Below are positions 31,640 through 42,590 of a stretch of 64,000 nucleotides of DNA, piece after piece; the stretch's first letter is position 1; every line of letters starts with the position of its first letter. The position numbers and the translations under genes are program-made. The stretch spans positions 2,088,895 through 2,152,894 of the forward strand of contig CM019714.1 in assembly GCA_009760885.1 (NCBI GenBank). The letters run 5' to 3'. The notes under the pieces were generated by a model, which saw only the letters and a list, made by a program, of their open reading frames with translations, was not told the DNA's origin and did not search any database. This DNA is from Achatina immaculata. Its lineage: Eukaryota > Mollusca > Gastropoda > Stylommatophora > Achatinidae.

Positions 31640-31904
31640 TGTGGTTGTGTGAGGTTGTGTGTGGGGAGGGGGTTGCTATTATGTGTATTTAGCAATATGT
31701 ATGTGTGTGTGTGTTGTCTGTGTATGTGTGATAGGAAAAGAGATGTGTGTCTGTGAGTGTGTGTATGTGTCTCTAAGAATGTGTGAGTATTTGTGTGTTT
31801 GAGTGTGTGGGGTCTATGAGTGTGGGTGATTGTGTGTCTATGAGTGAGTGTCTGTATGTCTGCGAGTGTGTTTGTGTGCCTATAAGTGTGAGTGTTTATG
31901 TGTC
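31640..31904. repeat. GTGTGTGAGT-rich degenerate repeat, left flank of the 24-bp array
   Basis: TGTGTGTCTATGAGTGTG-like steps with many changes. It seems to be the decayed left edge of the array that resumes at 32250 after DR1 copy 3. Confidence 0.85.
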
Positions 31905-32250
31905 TTGTACTTGTACGAACTCCCTGTAACTGCGAGCTGATGTTCTTCGCAGCCGATGCTGTAGAGATGTTGAGGCACAGCATCGTATCGGCGTAGGAGC
32001 GGGTTATGGCGGCTACTTTTTCAGTCCCGGAGTACAGATAAAAAGCAGGGGGTGTGCAATGCTTCTTTAGCAGACTCCACCACCATGGGGACTATGGCGA
32101 TCCTTGCTCCGTTAGTTAGGCTTGGGCTGTTACTGGGAGTACCACGGAGAGGTGAGACAGGGTCTTGGTCAGCTATGGGTCGCTAACCCTGACGCTGGCA
32201 TATTAGATGTGGGTCGCTGATTATCTCATCAGACAGGCGTCTTTACCCCC
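31905..32250 (-). mobile_element. DR1 dispersed repeat, copy 3 (most complete)
   Basis: About 345 bp. On the minus strand it starts GGGGGTAAAGACGCCTGTCT, contains a single unit of what became the 34-bp array in copy 1, then GTACTCCCAGTAACAG, CATGGTGGTGGAGTCTGC and CTCCGGGACTGAAAAAGTAG, and ends GTACAAGTACAAGACAC. It lies inside the GTGTCTATGAG array. No open frame of note. Confidence 0.82.
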
Positions 32251-33553
32251 TTTTGTGTGTCTATGAGTGTGAGTATTTGTGTGTCTATGAGTGTGAGTGT
32301 TTGTGTGTCTATGAGTGTGAGTATTTGTGTGTCTATGAGTGTGAGTGTTTGTGTGTCTATGAGTGTGAGTATTTGTGTGTCTATGAGTGTGAGTATTTGT
32401 GTGTCTATGAGTGTGAGTGTTTGTGTGTCTATGAGTGTGAGTATTTATGTGTCTATGAGTGTGAGTATTTGTGTGTCTATGAGTGTGAGTGTGTGTGTGT
32501 CTATGAGTGTGAGTGTTTGTGTGTCTATGAGTGTGAGTGTTTGTGTGTCTATGAGTGTGAGTATTTGTGTGTCTATAAGTGTGAATGTTTGTGTGTCTAT
32601 GAGTGTGAGTATTTGTGTGTCTATGAGTGTGAGTATTTGTGTGTCTATGAGTGTGAGTATTTGTGTGTCTATGAGTGTGAGTATTTGTGTGTCTATGAGT
32701 GTGAGTGTTTGTGTGTCTATGAGTGTGAGTATTTGTGTCTGTGAATGTGAATATTTGTGTGTCTAATAGTGTATTTGTGTGTCTATCAGTGTGAGTGTTT
32801 GTGTGTCTATGAGTGTGAGTGTTTGTGTGTCTATCAGTGTGAGTGTTTTTGTGTCTATGAGTGTGAGTGTTTTTTGTCTATGAGTGTGAATGTTTTTTGT
32901 CTATGAGTGTGAGTATTTGTGTGTTTATGAATCTGAGTGTTTGTGTGTCTATGAGTGTGTGTTTGTGTGTCTATGAGTGTGAGTGTTGTGTGTCTATGAG
33001 TGTGAGTATTTATGTGTCTATGAGTGTGAGTGTTTGTGTGTCTATGAGTGTGAGTGTTTGTGTTCTATGAGTGTGAGTGTTTGTGTGTCTATGAGTGTGA
33101 GTGTTTGTGTGTTTATGAGTGTGAGTATTTGTGTGTCTATGAGTGTTAGTGTTTGTGTGTCTATCAGTGTGAGTGTTTGTGTGTCTATGAGTGTGAGTAT
33201 TTGTGTGTCTGTGAGTTTGTGTGTCTATGAGTGTGAATGTTTGTGTGTCTATGAGTGTGAGTGTTATTTGTCTATGAGTGTGAGTGTTTGTGTCTATGAG
33301 TGTGAGTACGTGTGTGTTTATGAGTGTGAGTGTTTGTGTGTCTATGAGTGTGAGTGTTTGTGTGTGTGTCTATGAGTGTGAGTGTTTGTGTGTCTATGAG
33401 TGTGAGTATTTATGTGTCTATGAGTGTGAGTGTTTGTGTGTCTATGAGTGTTAGTGTTTCTGTGCCTATGAGTGTGAGTGTTTGTGTGTCTATGAGTGGG
33501 AGTGTTTGTGTGTCTATGAGTGTGAGTATTTGTGTGTCTATGAGTGTGAGTGT
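32250..33553. repeat. 24-bp satellite TGTGTGTCTATGAGTGTGAG, left block
   Basis: More than 50 units alternating TATTTG and TGTTTG at the unit end. The left 500 bp is nearly uniform and then units with small indels appear. It resumes after the RTE-A insertion at 36731. The Ser/Val/Cys-rich frames are by-products of a 24-bp unit. Confidence 0.96.
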
Positions 33554-33744
33554 GGTACCCGGGATCTGCAAAGAATAGGACCACTGTACCCTACCATGCA
33601 TGATCGTAAAAGGCGACTAAGGAGGGTTCAGCATAGGGCCAGCAACCCTATCTGGTAAAAAACAATCAGACTGCTACAGAAACAGAAGCAAGGGAAAAAG
33701 CAAATGCAGGTGGAAGGAGAAATGCGTATCAGGAAACTGAGCCC

Positions 33745-34628
33745 ATGAAGGTTGTGGATGAAAGCCAGCCACTGGAAGTCCCCAGCCTGACTGCAGACCT
33801 CCTGGAACCTAAACAAAAGATGCAAATAGGCAGCTGGAATGTAAGAACACTAAACCAGACTGGAAAACTAGCACAAACCATCAAGGAAATGCACAGATAC
33901 AAACTAGACATACTAGGAATACAAGAAGCAAGATGGACAGGACAAGGCAGAAGGAAATTAACAACACAGCACACAGAAGATACAATAATATGGTCAGGTA
34001 AAGAAGACTTCATGAAGGAGGAGTAGCATTGATTATAACAAAAGAAGCATCAAGAGCATTGCTGAAATGGACCCCAATAAATGAGAGATTATTATATGCA
34101 CGTTTCAACTCAAGATTCACGAAGCTGTCTATTATAGTTTGTTATGCACCAACAGAAGCAGCTGAAGAGGAATTAAAAGAAGATTTTTACAACAGCCTCC
34201 AAGCCACAGTAGAAACAATACCCAAGCATGACATGCTACTCATCTTGGGCGACTTCAATGCAAAAGTAGGTGAAGGAAATGAAGATAGAAGAAGAATCAT
34301 GGGAAGAGAAGGAATCGGAGAAATAAATGAAAATGGAGAAAGACTGTGCAGTTTCTGTGAAGAAAACATGATGACCATCGGAGGGACAATTTTCCAACAC
34401 AAAAACATCCATAAGGTGACTTGGAGGTCACCAGATAAAACCACAGAAAACCAAATCGATCACATACTAATAAACAACAAGTGGAAACGGTCACTACAAG
34501 ATGTGCGAACAAGGAAAGGAGCAGATATAGGAAGTGATCACAACCTTCTGGTAGCAAAAATAAAACTAAAATTAAGGAAAGCCAGAATCGGAGAACACAG
34601 AAGATACATTTTGATACAAGAAAACTGA
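33745..34628 (+). pseudogene. RTE-A endonuclease domain (frameshifted)
   Basis: The endonuclease nicks the target for target-primed reverse transcription. Catalytic-type motifs are all present: GSWNVRTLNQTGKL (Asn), LGIQEARWTGQG (Glu), LLILGDFNAKVGEG (Asp/Asn), TENQIDHILIN and GSDHNLLVAKIKL (Asp-His). A single base appears lost near 34010, so the frame ending KEDFMKEE should continue as HEGGVALIITKEASRA in the next frame. A second shift near 34605 leads into the reverse transcriptase frame. Apart from these the domain looks complete. Confidence 0.9.
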
Positions 34629-34702
34629 TAGACCAGCAAACAAGAAATGAATTCTCAATAATACTTAAGAACCGCTTCAGTGTCCTACAAGACGAAGCAG
34701 AA

Positions 34703-36721
34703 ATGTCCATATTAGAGTTCAATAAAACACTACAGGAAACAGCAAAAGAGGTGCTGGGATATCGGAAAAGGAGAAAAGAGGAATGGATAAGTGAGACCAC
34801 ATGGGAAAAGATAGAGCAAAGAAAAGAAATCAAGAAAAAATTACTGAACACCAAATCACAACGGCTTAAAAAACGAGTTTTAAGTAATTATGCACAAAAA
34901 GACAAAGAAGTGAAGGAATCATGCCGTCAAGATAAACGTCAGTATTATGACAACTTAGCAGAGACAGCAGAGAAAGCAGCATATACAAATGACATGAAAA
35001 CCATATATAAAATCACAAAGCAGATGACAGGTAACTTCAATACAAGATGTGAAAGTGCAGTAAGAACACAAAATGGACAACTGGTCAGTGGAGAAAGAGA
35101 AAAAATTGAAAGATGGAGGGAACACTTTAACACCCTACTAAACAGAACACAAGCAGCACAAGCAATAGATATACCTGAAGCAAAAGCGGAACTAAACATC
35201 AATACAGGACCAATAACAATAAATGAAGTAAAAGAGGCGATAAAGATGCTAAAATCAGACAGGGCACCAGGTGAAGATGAAGTGACTGCTGAGATGTTGA
35301 AAGCAGAAGAAACAGAAACACCAAAACAACTTTGCCGGATATTACAACAAATCTGGGATTTAGAAAAAGCCCCAGAGGAGTGGAAAACTGGTCTTATAGT
35401 AAAACTACCAAAGAAGGGTGACCTCAGAGATTGCGGGAACTGGAGAGGCATTACCCTACTGCCACTCACTAGTAAAGTATTTTGCAGAATAATCATCAAC
35501 AGAATTGTACCAACACTTGAGGAAAAACTTCGGAAAGAGCAGGCAGGATTTAGGAAAGGAAGATCATGCATAGACCATATATTTGTACTTAGACAAATAT
35601 TAGAACAGGCAAATGAATGGCATAGCACAACATATGCATTATTCATAGATTTTGAGAAAGCCTTTGACAGTGTCAACAGAGATGCACTGTGGAAAATCCT
35701 AAGATGGCATGGCCTCCCCCATAAAATAGTTAATGTAATCAAAGCCCTATACGAGGGTTTTCAGTGCAAAGTTATCTGTGGAGAACATACCTCCAGCAGC
35801 TTTAGGGTACAAACAGGAGTGAAACAGGGATGTGTACTATCACCAACATTATTTATCTTGGCAGTAGACTGGTTAATGAAGGAGGCAACATCAGACAAAC
35901 GCAGAGGATTACAATGGACCCTTAACACAGTGCTGGAGGACCTTGACTTTGCGGACGACATTTGTCTATTATCAAGCAGTCACAAAGATATGCAAGATAA
36001 AATAAACAAGTTAACCCAGAATGCGAACAACGTAGGACTAAAGATCAACGTAGGAAAGACAAAGTTAATGAAGCAAAATGTGAACAACAGAAATGTACTC
36101 AGAGTAGATAACAAGTTAGTGGAGGAGGTCAACGAATTTGTATACCTTGGCAGCAGAGTAGTAGAAAATGGAGACAGCACAGAGGACATCAACAGCAGAC
36201 TTACTAGAGCAAAACAGGCTTTTGCAATGCTACAGAATATATGGAAATCAAATAAACTAAGCATAAATATGAAAATCAGGATATTTAAGAGTAATGTTCT
36301 AAGTGTACTACTCTATGGAAGTGAATGCTGGAAAATCACCAAAACCATAGAAAACAAGTTGAATTCTTTCCAGACTAAATGTTTACGTAGAATTAAAAAA
36401 ATATTTTGGCCAAACACCATAAGAAATAACATCTTATTGGCAGAAATGCAGATGAAACCACTGACAACAATTATTGAGGAAAGACGCTGGCGATGGTTGG
36501 GACATGTGCTCCGAATGACTGACAACTCACTACCAAAAATAGCACTAAGATGGACACCACAGGGGAGCAGAAGTAAGGGTAGACCAAAAGAGACATGGAG
36601 AAGAACAACAGAAAGGATGTTGAGCAATAGAGGGCTCACCTGGGCAAGAGCAGAAAAAAAGGCGAAAGACAGGCATTTGTGGAAAACCCTTGCGGAAGCC
36701 CCATGTGCCCTGGGCACTTAA
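34703..36721 (+). CDS. RTE-A reverse transcriptase and C-terminal region
   Basis: A 672-codon open frame, the longest credible coding sequence in the window; the frame is open upstream to about 34634, so the Met is nominal. Domains in order: a charged linker, RT fingers with SDRAPGEDEVTAEMLK and KLPKKGDLRDCGNWRGITLL (about residues 190-250), QAGFRKGRSCIDHIF, motif A LFIDFEKAFDSVNRD (about 313), motif B TGVKQGCVLSPTLF (about 370), catalytic LDFADDICLL (about 414), GLKINVGKTKLM and FVYLGSRVVENGDS. The C-terminal part has YGSECWKITKTIENKLNSFQ, RRWRWLGHVLRM and SKGRPKETWRRTTERM and ends APCALGT. The family is RTE/BovB-like. All RT motifs look intact, so it is recent, but frameshifts upstream separate it from the endonuclease. 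Confidence 0.95.
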   Translation: MSILEFNKTLQETAKEVLGYRKRRKEEWISETTWEKIEQRKEIKKKLLNTKSQRLKKRVLSNYAQKDKEVKESCRQDKRQYYDNLAETAEKAAYTNDMKTIYKITKQMTGNFNTRCESAVRTQNGQLVSGEREKIERWREHFNTLLNRTQAAQAIDIPEAKAELNINTGPITINEVKEAIKMLKSDRAPGEDEVTAEMLKAEETETPKQLCRILQQIWDLEKAPEEWKTGLIVKLPKKGDLRDCGNWRGITLLPLTSKVFCRIIINRIVPTLEEKLRKEQAGFRKGRSCIDHIFVLRQILEQANEWHSTTYALFIDFEKAFDSVNRDALWKILRWHGLPHKIVNVIKALYEGFQCKVICGEHTSSSFRVQTGVKQGCVLSPTLFILAVDWLMKEATSDKRRGLQWTLNTVLEDLDFADDICLLSSSHKDMQDKINKLTQNANNVGLKINVGKTKLMKQNVNNRNVLRVDNKLVEEVNEFVYLGSRVVENGDSTEDINSRLTRAKQAFAMLQNIWKSNKLSINMKIRIFKSNVLSVLLYGSECWKITKTIENKLNSFQTKCLRRIKKIFWPNTIRNNILLAEMQMKPLTTIIEERRWRWLGHVLRMTDNSLPKIALRWTPQGSRSKGRPKETWRRTTERMLSNRGLTWARAEKKAKDRHLWKTLAEAPCALGT

Positions 36722-36730
36722 GATCCAGAG

Positions 36731-37280
36731 ATGAGTGTGAGTATTTGTTTGTCTATGAGTGTGAGTATTTGTGTGTCTGTGAGTGTTTGTGTGTCTATGA
36801 GTGTGAGTATTTGTGTATCTATGAGTGTGAGTGTTTGTGTGTCTATTAGTGTGAGTATTTGTGTGTCTGTGACTGTTTGTGTGTCTATGAGTGTGAGTGT
36901 TTTTGTGTCTATGAGTGTGAGTGTTTGTGTGTCTATGAGTGTGAGTATTTGTCTGTCTATGAGTGTGTTTGTGTGTCTATGAGTGTGAGTGTTTGTGTGT
37001 CTATGTGTGTGAGTGTTTGTGTGTCTATGAGTGTGAGTATTCGTGTGTCTATGAGTGTGAGTGTTTGTGTGTCTATGAGTGTGAGTGTTTGTGTATCTAT
37101 GAGTGTATATGTATCAGCTGTTGTGTGTCTATGAGGAGGTGAGTGTGTATCTGTTTATGTGTGTCTGTATGTATGCTGTTGTGTGTCTGAGTGTGTTTGT
37201 GTCTATGAGTGCATATTTGTGTGTATGAGTGTTTATGTGTGTCTATGAGTATGTGTATTTGCATTATGTCTATGAGTATT
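36731..37280. repeat. 24-bp satellite, right block after RTE-A
   Basis: The same TGTGTCTATGAGTGTGAG unit resumes immediately after RTE-A, decaying rightwards into irregular GTGTGTCTATGAG steps past about 37100. Confidence 0.94.
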
Positions 37281-37289
37281 TGTGTGCTT

Positions 37290-37400
37290 GTGTTTGATGG
37301 GATCGGCGAATCCCGAATTTGAAAATGTGTGGGAGTAAAACATCTGCGTACATGGGACCTGGGGTTTAATCTCAGTAGGGATCATCCCACCCCACCCCAC
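37290..37400 (+). other. Possible tRNA-SINE remnant with B-box-like sequence
   Basis: GGGATCGGCGAATCCCGAAT, then GTGGGAGTAAAACATCTGCG and GGACCTGGGGTTTAATCTCA. The last resembles a pol III B box (GGTTCNANTCC), but no clear A box or second copy is present. Low confidence. Confidence 0.25.
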
Positions 37401-37439
37401 GTCTGATTAGTCACTGAAAGTTTTTGAAACTAGTGAAAC

Positions 37440-38300
37440 ACGTAGAGATAGACAAGCAGAAAGACAGACATACATAGAGACAAGAAGACAGATATACATA
37501 GAAGCAAGAAGACAGACATACATAGAGACAGACATATATAGAGACAAGAAGACAGACACACATAGAGACAAGAAGACAGACTACATAGAGAGACACACAT
37601 ACATAGAGACAAGAAGACACACATACATAGAGACAAGAAGACACACATACATAGAGACAAGAAGACACACATACATAGAGACAAGAAGACATATATACAT
37701 AGAGACAAGAAGACACACATACATAGAGACAAGAAGACACACATACATAGAGACAAGAAGACACACATATATATTGACAAGAAGACACACATATATAGAG
37801 ACAAGAAGACACACATACATAGAGACAAGAAGACACACATACATAGAGACAAGAAGACACACATACATAGAGACAATAAGACACACATACATAGAGACAA
37901 GAAGACACACATACATAGAGACAAGAAGACACACATATATTGACAAGAAGACACACATATATAGAGACAAGAAGACACACATACATAGAGACAAGAAGAC
38001 ACACATACATAGAGACAATAAGACACACATACATAGAGACAAGAAGACACACATACATAGAGACAAGAAAACACACATACATAGAGACAAGAAGACAGAC
38101 GTACATAGAGACAAGAAGACACACATGCATAGAGACAAGAAGACAGATATACATAGAGACAAGAAAACACACATACATAGAGACAAGAAGACAGACGTAC
38201 ATAGAGACAAGAAAACACACATACATAGAGACAAGAAGATATACATGCATAGAGACAAGAAGATAGACATACATAGAGACAAGAAGACAGATATACAAGG
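37440..38300. repeat. 24-bp satellite AGACAAGAAGACACACATAC, ~35 units
   Basis: Period 24 bp (GACAAGAAGACACACATACA plus TAGA). Two imperfect ~190-bp blocks share variants such as ATATATTGACAAG and GACAATAAGAC, suggesting block duplication within the array. Unrelated in sequence to the GTGTCTATGAG array despite the same period. Confidence 0.95.
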
Positions 38301-38529
38301 AAAGAAATTGTCAGAAAGAAGGGGAGACAAGCATTGATAAAGATAGGCTGGCGGATGGAAGACAGATTCATAGATAGGCGTATAAAACAGATTCACAGGT
38401 AAGAGAGAAGGATTCACAGGTAGGCGTATAAAACATATTCACAGGTAGGCATGTACAAATTCTATGCAATAACCCAAAAAAGTTGTCCACAAATAATCCG
38501 CTGTACCTTATGCCGAGAACTTATCAATC

Positions 38530-38830
38530 ACCCCTCGTGTTTTGGCAAAATAATTAAGATATATATTGACACAACACAGAATATGACATGAAAACAGTGT
38601 ATTCATATCTTGACAGCACAGAATATAACAAGAAAAGAATGTTGACATATCTTGACACAACAGAATATAACAAGAAAAAATGTAGACATATCTTGATGTA
38701 ACATAGAATATAATAAGAAAACAATGTAGACATATCTTGACACACCATAAAATATAACAAGGAAACAATGTAGGCATATCTTGATACGCCATAGAATATA
38801 TTTTTAAAAAAACAATGTAGGCACTAAAAA
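38530..38830. repeat. ~41-45-bp minisatellite, ~7 units
   Basis: CATATCTTGACACAACAGAA then TATAACAAGAAAACAATGTAG, spaced 41-44 bp (38646, 38687, 38731, 38775). Confidence 0.9.
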
Positions 38831-38879
38831 CTTGGCGCACAAACAGAAAGTTAACTCCCTCACCCCATAGAACCTAGCA

Positions 38880-39003
38880 ATGCCGGTAGATCTTGCACAC
38901 TTACGAGAATCAATGCTCACAATGCCGGTAGATCTTGCACACTTACGAGAATAAATGCTCACAATGCCGGTAGATCTTGCACACTTACGAGAATCAATGC
39001 TCA
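38880..39003. repeat. 42-bp repeat, 3 units
   Basis: CAATGCCGGTAGATCTTGCA then CACTTACGAGAATCAATGCT repeats three times, nearly identical. Confidence 0.93.
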
Positions 39004-39129
39004 CGTCGATATTTTGACAAAGTACATATAACATAAAAAGTAGCAAAGGTTTTAAAATTATAGAGTAACTTCCTTCCAGTTTCTTCTGATCAAATTTCTC
39101 ATCAAAATTTTTCTGACGGAGCATTAATT

Positions 39130-39400
39130 CAAGCGTCGAAGAGCACAGACTACGCTGGTTGGGCCATGTAGAAATAATAGAAGAGCACAGACTACGCTGG
39201 TTGGGCCATGTAGAAATAATAGAAGAGCACAGACTACGCTGGTTGGGCCTTGTAGAAATAATAGAAGAGCACAGACTACGCTGGTTGGGCCTTGTAGAAA
39301 TAATAGAAGAGCACAGACTACGCTGGTTGGGCCATGTAGAAATAACGGAAGAGAACAGACTACGCTGGTTGGGCCATGTAGAAATAATGGAAGAGAACTG
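39130..39400 (+). repeat. 42-bp minisatellite derived from an RTE C-terminal coding motif
   Basis: About 6.5 units. In the plus frame each unit reads EEHRLRWLGHVEII, and RLRWLGHV is the conserved motif after the reverse transcriptase in RTE-type LINEs (compare RRWRWLGHVLRM in RTE-A). The last unit continues in frame order into ordinary RTE C-terminal sequence, so the array is an in-place expansion of 14 codons of an RTE (RTE-E). Confidence 0.85.
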
Positions 39401-39612
39401 ACAAATAAAAATTATGTATGTACAAGAGATGAAGGAAACAAGACCAAAGGGTAGACCAAGACAGACGTAAAGACAACATAGAAGAGGATATAAAGGCAAT
39501 TGGTGTCATTAACTGGAGAGAAAAGATTAGGAATAGAGAAGAATGGAGGCGAACTTTATCTGCCGCAATGAGCCTTAATGGCTTGGAAAGCTGAAGAAGA
39601 AGAAGAAGAAGA
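39401..39612 (+). pseudogene. RTE-E LINE C-terminal end and (GAA)n tail
   Basis: Follows the 42-bp array. Degraded coding pieces QIKIMYVQEMK, RPKGRPRQT, IKAIGVINWREKIRNREEW and RRTLSAAMSLNGLES match the standard RTE C-terminal layout, ending at a stop within GGAAAGCTGAAGAAGAAG, the start of a (GAA)n tail of about 18-20 bp. It contains several stops and frame changes. Confidence 0.75.
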
Positions 39613-39712
39613 AGAATCAATAAGTATCCGTATGACAGAAGAATAATGTAGACACATTAAGACAGTGTAACAGAAAAATAGTGTAGCCACATTTAGACAC
39701 AAAGCTGCACAG

Positions 39713-40490
39713 AGACAGAGTTACATACAGATACAGAGACAGAGTTACATACAGATACAGAGACAGAGTTACATACAGAGACAGAGTTACATACAGATAC
39801 AGAGACAGAGTTACATACAGAGACAGAGTTACATACAGATACAGAGTTACATACAGATACAGAGACAGAGTTACATACAGATACAGAGACAGAGTTACAT
39901 ACAGATACAGATACAGAGTTACATACAGATACAGAGACAGAGTTACATACAGATACAGAGACAGAGTTACATACAGATACAGAGACAGAGTTACATACAG
40001 ATACAGAGTTACATACAGATACAGAGTTACATACAGATACAGAGATAGAGTTACATACAGATACAGAGATAGAGTTACATACAGATACAGAGACAGAGTT
40101 ACATACAGATACAGAGTTACATACAGATACAGATACAGAGTTACATACAGATACAGAGATAGAGTTACATACAGATACAGAGATAGAGTTACATACAGAT
40201 ACAGAGACAGAGTTACATACAGATACAGAGTTACATACAGATACAGAGATAGAGTTACATACAGATACAGAGATAGAGTTACATACAGATACAGAGACAG
40301 AGTTACATACAGATACAGAGATAGAGTTACATACAGAGACAGAGTTACATACAGATACAGAGACAGAGTTACATACATATATATAAACCTATGAGGGGAC
40401 AGAGACAGAGTTACATACAGATATATAAACCTATGAGGGGACAGAGACAGAGTTACATACAGATATATAAACCTATGAGGGGACAGAGTA
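39713..40490. repeat. 24/18-bp satellite (GATACAGAGACAGAGTTACA)
   Basis: Units of 24 bp alternate irregularly with 18-bp units lacking one ACAGAG step. At the right end three 45-47-bp blocks add TATATAAACCTATGAGGGGA. The Tyr/Leu/Thr/Val-rich minus-strand frame is a by-product. Confidence 0.95.
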
Positions 40491-40524
40491 AATAAAACGA
40501 AATAAAAGGCACACTTTAAATCTT

Positions 40525-40730
40525 CACTGAGTGTGACCAACAAAAGACTGCAGACATAGCTACGCTGACTGTGACAAACAAAAGACTGCAGACATAGCTA
40601 CGCTGACTGTGACAAACAAAAGACTGCAGACATAGCTACGCTGACTGTGACAAACAAAAGACTGCAGACATAGCTACGCTGACTGTGACAAACAAAAGAC
40701 TGTGACATAGCTACGCTGAGTGTGACAAGC
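40525..40730. repeat. 38-bp minisatellite, ~5 units
   Basis: CAGACATAGCTACGCTGACT then GTGACAAACAAAAGACTG repeats at 38 bp. The first and last units are variant. Confidence 0.94.
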
Positions 40731-41215
40731 AAATTAATGCTGGCAGAACTATTAGCGGGGTTTAACAAATGAATGTTGACATGTGTGAACTCACCACAGA
40801 ATTCCTCCTGTGAGGATGTCGTTGCGTTCCTGTCATACCTGCCACCTGGACAGCAGTCACATGAGCAATCACATGACCAAGCTAATGTGTAATCCGGTTA
40901 GAAATTGACAAGTGATCCCTAATAAATTCACTTCAGCAGCGACATTTTGTGGAATTTTATCCTTCAAGTTTTAATTGAGGTAAAGTTTCTGTTTCTTTTT
41001 TTTTACAGACTCAAAAACAGAAGTATAAAGTTCAAAGCTGACACGTGACAAACTAAAAAGTTAGTTGTGGTTAGATGTGGTAGCTGACTTTAACTCTCGC
41101 CTGCTGTCTGTCCGCGTGCTGAGCTGTCACGTGCTACAGGTCGCCTGGCTTGTGACTGAGGTTAAATTAGATGCTCTAGAAATTTTAGTCGATTACACAG
41201 ACGCCTCACCCACTC
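40731..41215. other. Non-repetitive stretch, nothing recognised
   Basis: No open frame of note, no element motif and no RNA signature. Confidence 0.45.
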
Positions 41216-41650
41216 CGACACATTTGTCTCACATCTAAACTCTGCCCACACATCTAAACTCTGCCCACACATCTAAACTCTGCCCACACATCTAAACTCT
41301 GCCCACACATCTAAACTCTGCCCACACATTTAAACTCTGCCCACACATTTACATTCTACCAACACAGCAAAATTCCACATCTAAACTCTTCCAACACGTC
41401 TAAACTCTTCCAACACGTCTAAACTATACCAACGTATATAGATTCCACTGACACATCTAAACTCTACCCACACATCTAAACTCTTCCAACACATCTAAAC
41501 TATACCAACGTATATAGATTCCACTGACACATCTAAACTCTACCCACACATTTAAAATCTACCAACACATCTAAACTCTACCAACATATATAGACTCCAC
41601 TGACACATCTAAACTCTATCCACACATCTAAAATCTACCAACGAGTGGAA
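41216..41650. repeat. 19-bp minisatellite (CACACATCTAAACTCTGCC)
   Basis: The first six units are identical. The remainder is variant (CTACCAACACATC), with a second-order block containing AACGTATATAGATTCCACTG repeated three times. Confidence 0.92.
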
Positions 41651-41689
41651 GTATTTGTTGTGACTAGTTTAATTACTGAATTTGTCTTG

Positions 41690-41890
41690 TCTGCTGTGTG
41701 TAAAATATCTGTTATTATGTGTAAAATATATGTTATTATGTGTAAAATATCTGTTATTATGTGTAAAATATCTGTTGTTATGTGAAAATATCTGTTGTTA
41801 TGTGTAAAATATATGTTGGTATGTCTAAAATATCTGTTGTTATGCCTAAAATATATGTTGTTATGTGTAAAATATATGTCAATGTACTGA
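41690..41890. repeat. ~21-bp minisatellite (ATGTGTAAAATATCTGTTAT)
   Basis: About nine units differing at TATTA/TGTTG positions. TTTGTTGTGACTAGTTTAA flanks it on the left and recurs twice on the right (near 41907 and 41949). Confidence 0.9.
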
Positions 41891-42079
41891 GATAAAACGA
41901 CGTATTTGTTGTGACTAGTTTAAGTACCGAGATAGTACGAAGTATTTCTTGTGACTAGTTTAAGATAACATGAAGTGAGAAAACTTTGACTGGGCACTGG
42001 TAGAACATCTGTTGCATCTTCCGGCACCTGTTACATGGCGCTGATGCTTAACTACAAGAACAAAGTAAGATGAAAACTT

Positions 42080-42480
42080 ATAATGTAGATATGTAAGTGC
42101 GTGTGTACGTTGTCTTGTGTGTGTGTACCTCCTAGTGTTTGTGGTTCATGTGTACCACTGCACACGTACAAGTGTGAGTATATAAGTGTGTGAAGGTATA
42201 TACTGTATGTAGGTGTATATTTGTGTATGTGTGTATGTATGTTTATGTTTGTGTGAAAGTTTTGTGTGTGTATTGTAGCGTATTTCAGTATGAGTTCACT
42301 GCTTGAAAGTGTGGAATGCTTAACGTGTGTAAGTGTGTGTACACTAAATATGTGGGGTGTGTGTATACTAAGCTGTGTGAGGTGTGCGTATACTAAGCTG
42401 TGTGAGGTGTGTGTATACTAAGCTGTGTGAGGTGTGTGTATACTAAGCTGTGTGATGTGTGCGTACATAAGCTGTGTGAG
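42080..42480. repeat. GT-rich degenerate repeat with a 25-bp core
   Basis: Loose TGTGTGTA steps, then four to five units of ACTAAGCTGTGTGAGGTGTG at about 25 bp (42360-42475). Confidence 0.88.
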
Positions 42481-42495
42481 AAAATATAAGAATTT

Positions 42496-42590
42496 AAAAC
42501 ACCATTGAGAGAGAGAGAGAGCAGAAAAGAGAGAGAGTAAGAGGGAGAGAGAAAGAGGGAGAGGGAGAGAGAGGCAGAGAGAGATTGATT
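42496..42590. repeat. GA-rich simple repeat
   Basis: Interrupted GAGAGA runs with AGAGG steps. Confidence 0.9.

Larger units (their letters stand above)
33554..36730 (+). mobile_element. RTE-A LINE, near full length, inserted in the 24-bp satellite
   Basis: About 3.18 kb. A 5' leader begins GTACCCGGGATCTGCAAAG and includes GTAAAAGGCGACTAAGGAGG. An apurinic-type endonuclease, a reverse transcriptase and a C-terminal region follow, and the element ends just after the stop (CACTTAAGATCCAGAG) with no poly(A). ATGAGTGTGAGT lies on both sides (33540-33551 and 36731-36742), consistent with a 12-bp target duplication or array register. Two frameshifts separate the coding blocks. Confidence 0.92.

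Noticed and set aside
32253..33375. Ser/Val/Cys-rich open frames (period 8 residues)
   Set aside because: By-product of a 24-bp GT-rich satellite that is interrupted by a LINE and decays at its edges.
34297..35742. Minus-strand open frames inside RTE-A
   Set aside because: Antisense shadows of the endonuclease and reverse transcriptase.
37290..37400. tRNA gene
   Set aside because: Only a B-box-like segment is visible; no cloverleaf can be drawn and no A box is found at the right spacing.
37411..38417. Long hydrophobic open frames resembling multi-pass membrane proteins
   Set aside because: Three frames of the same 24-bp array are open together, with an 8-residue period.
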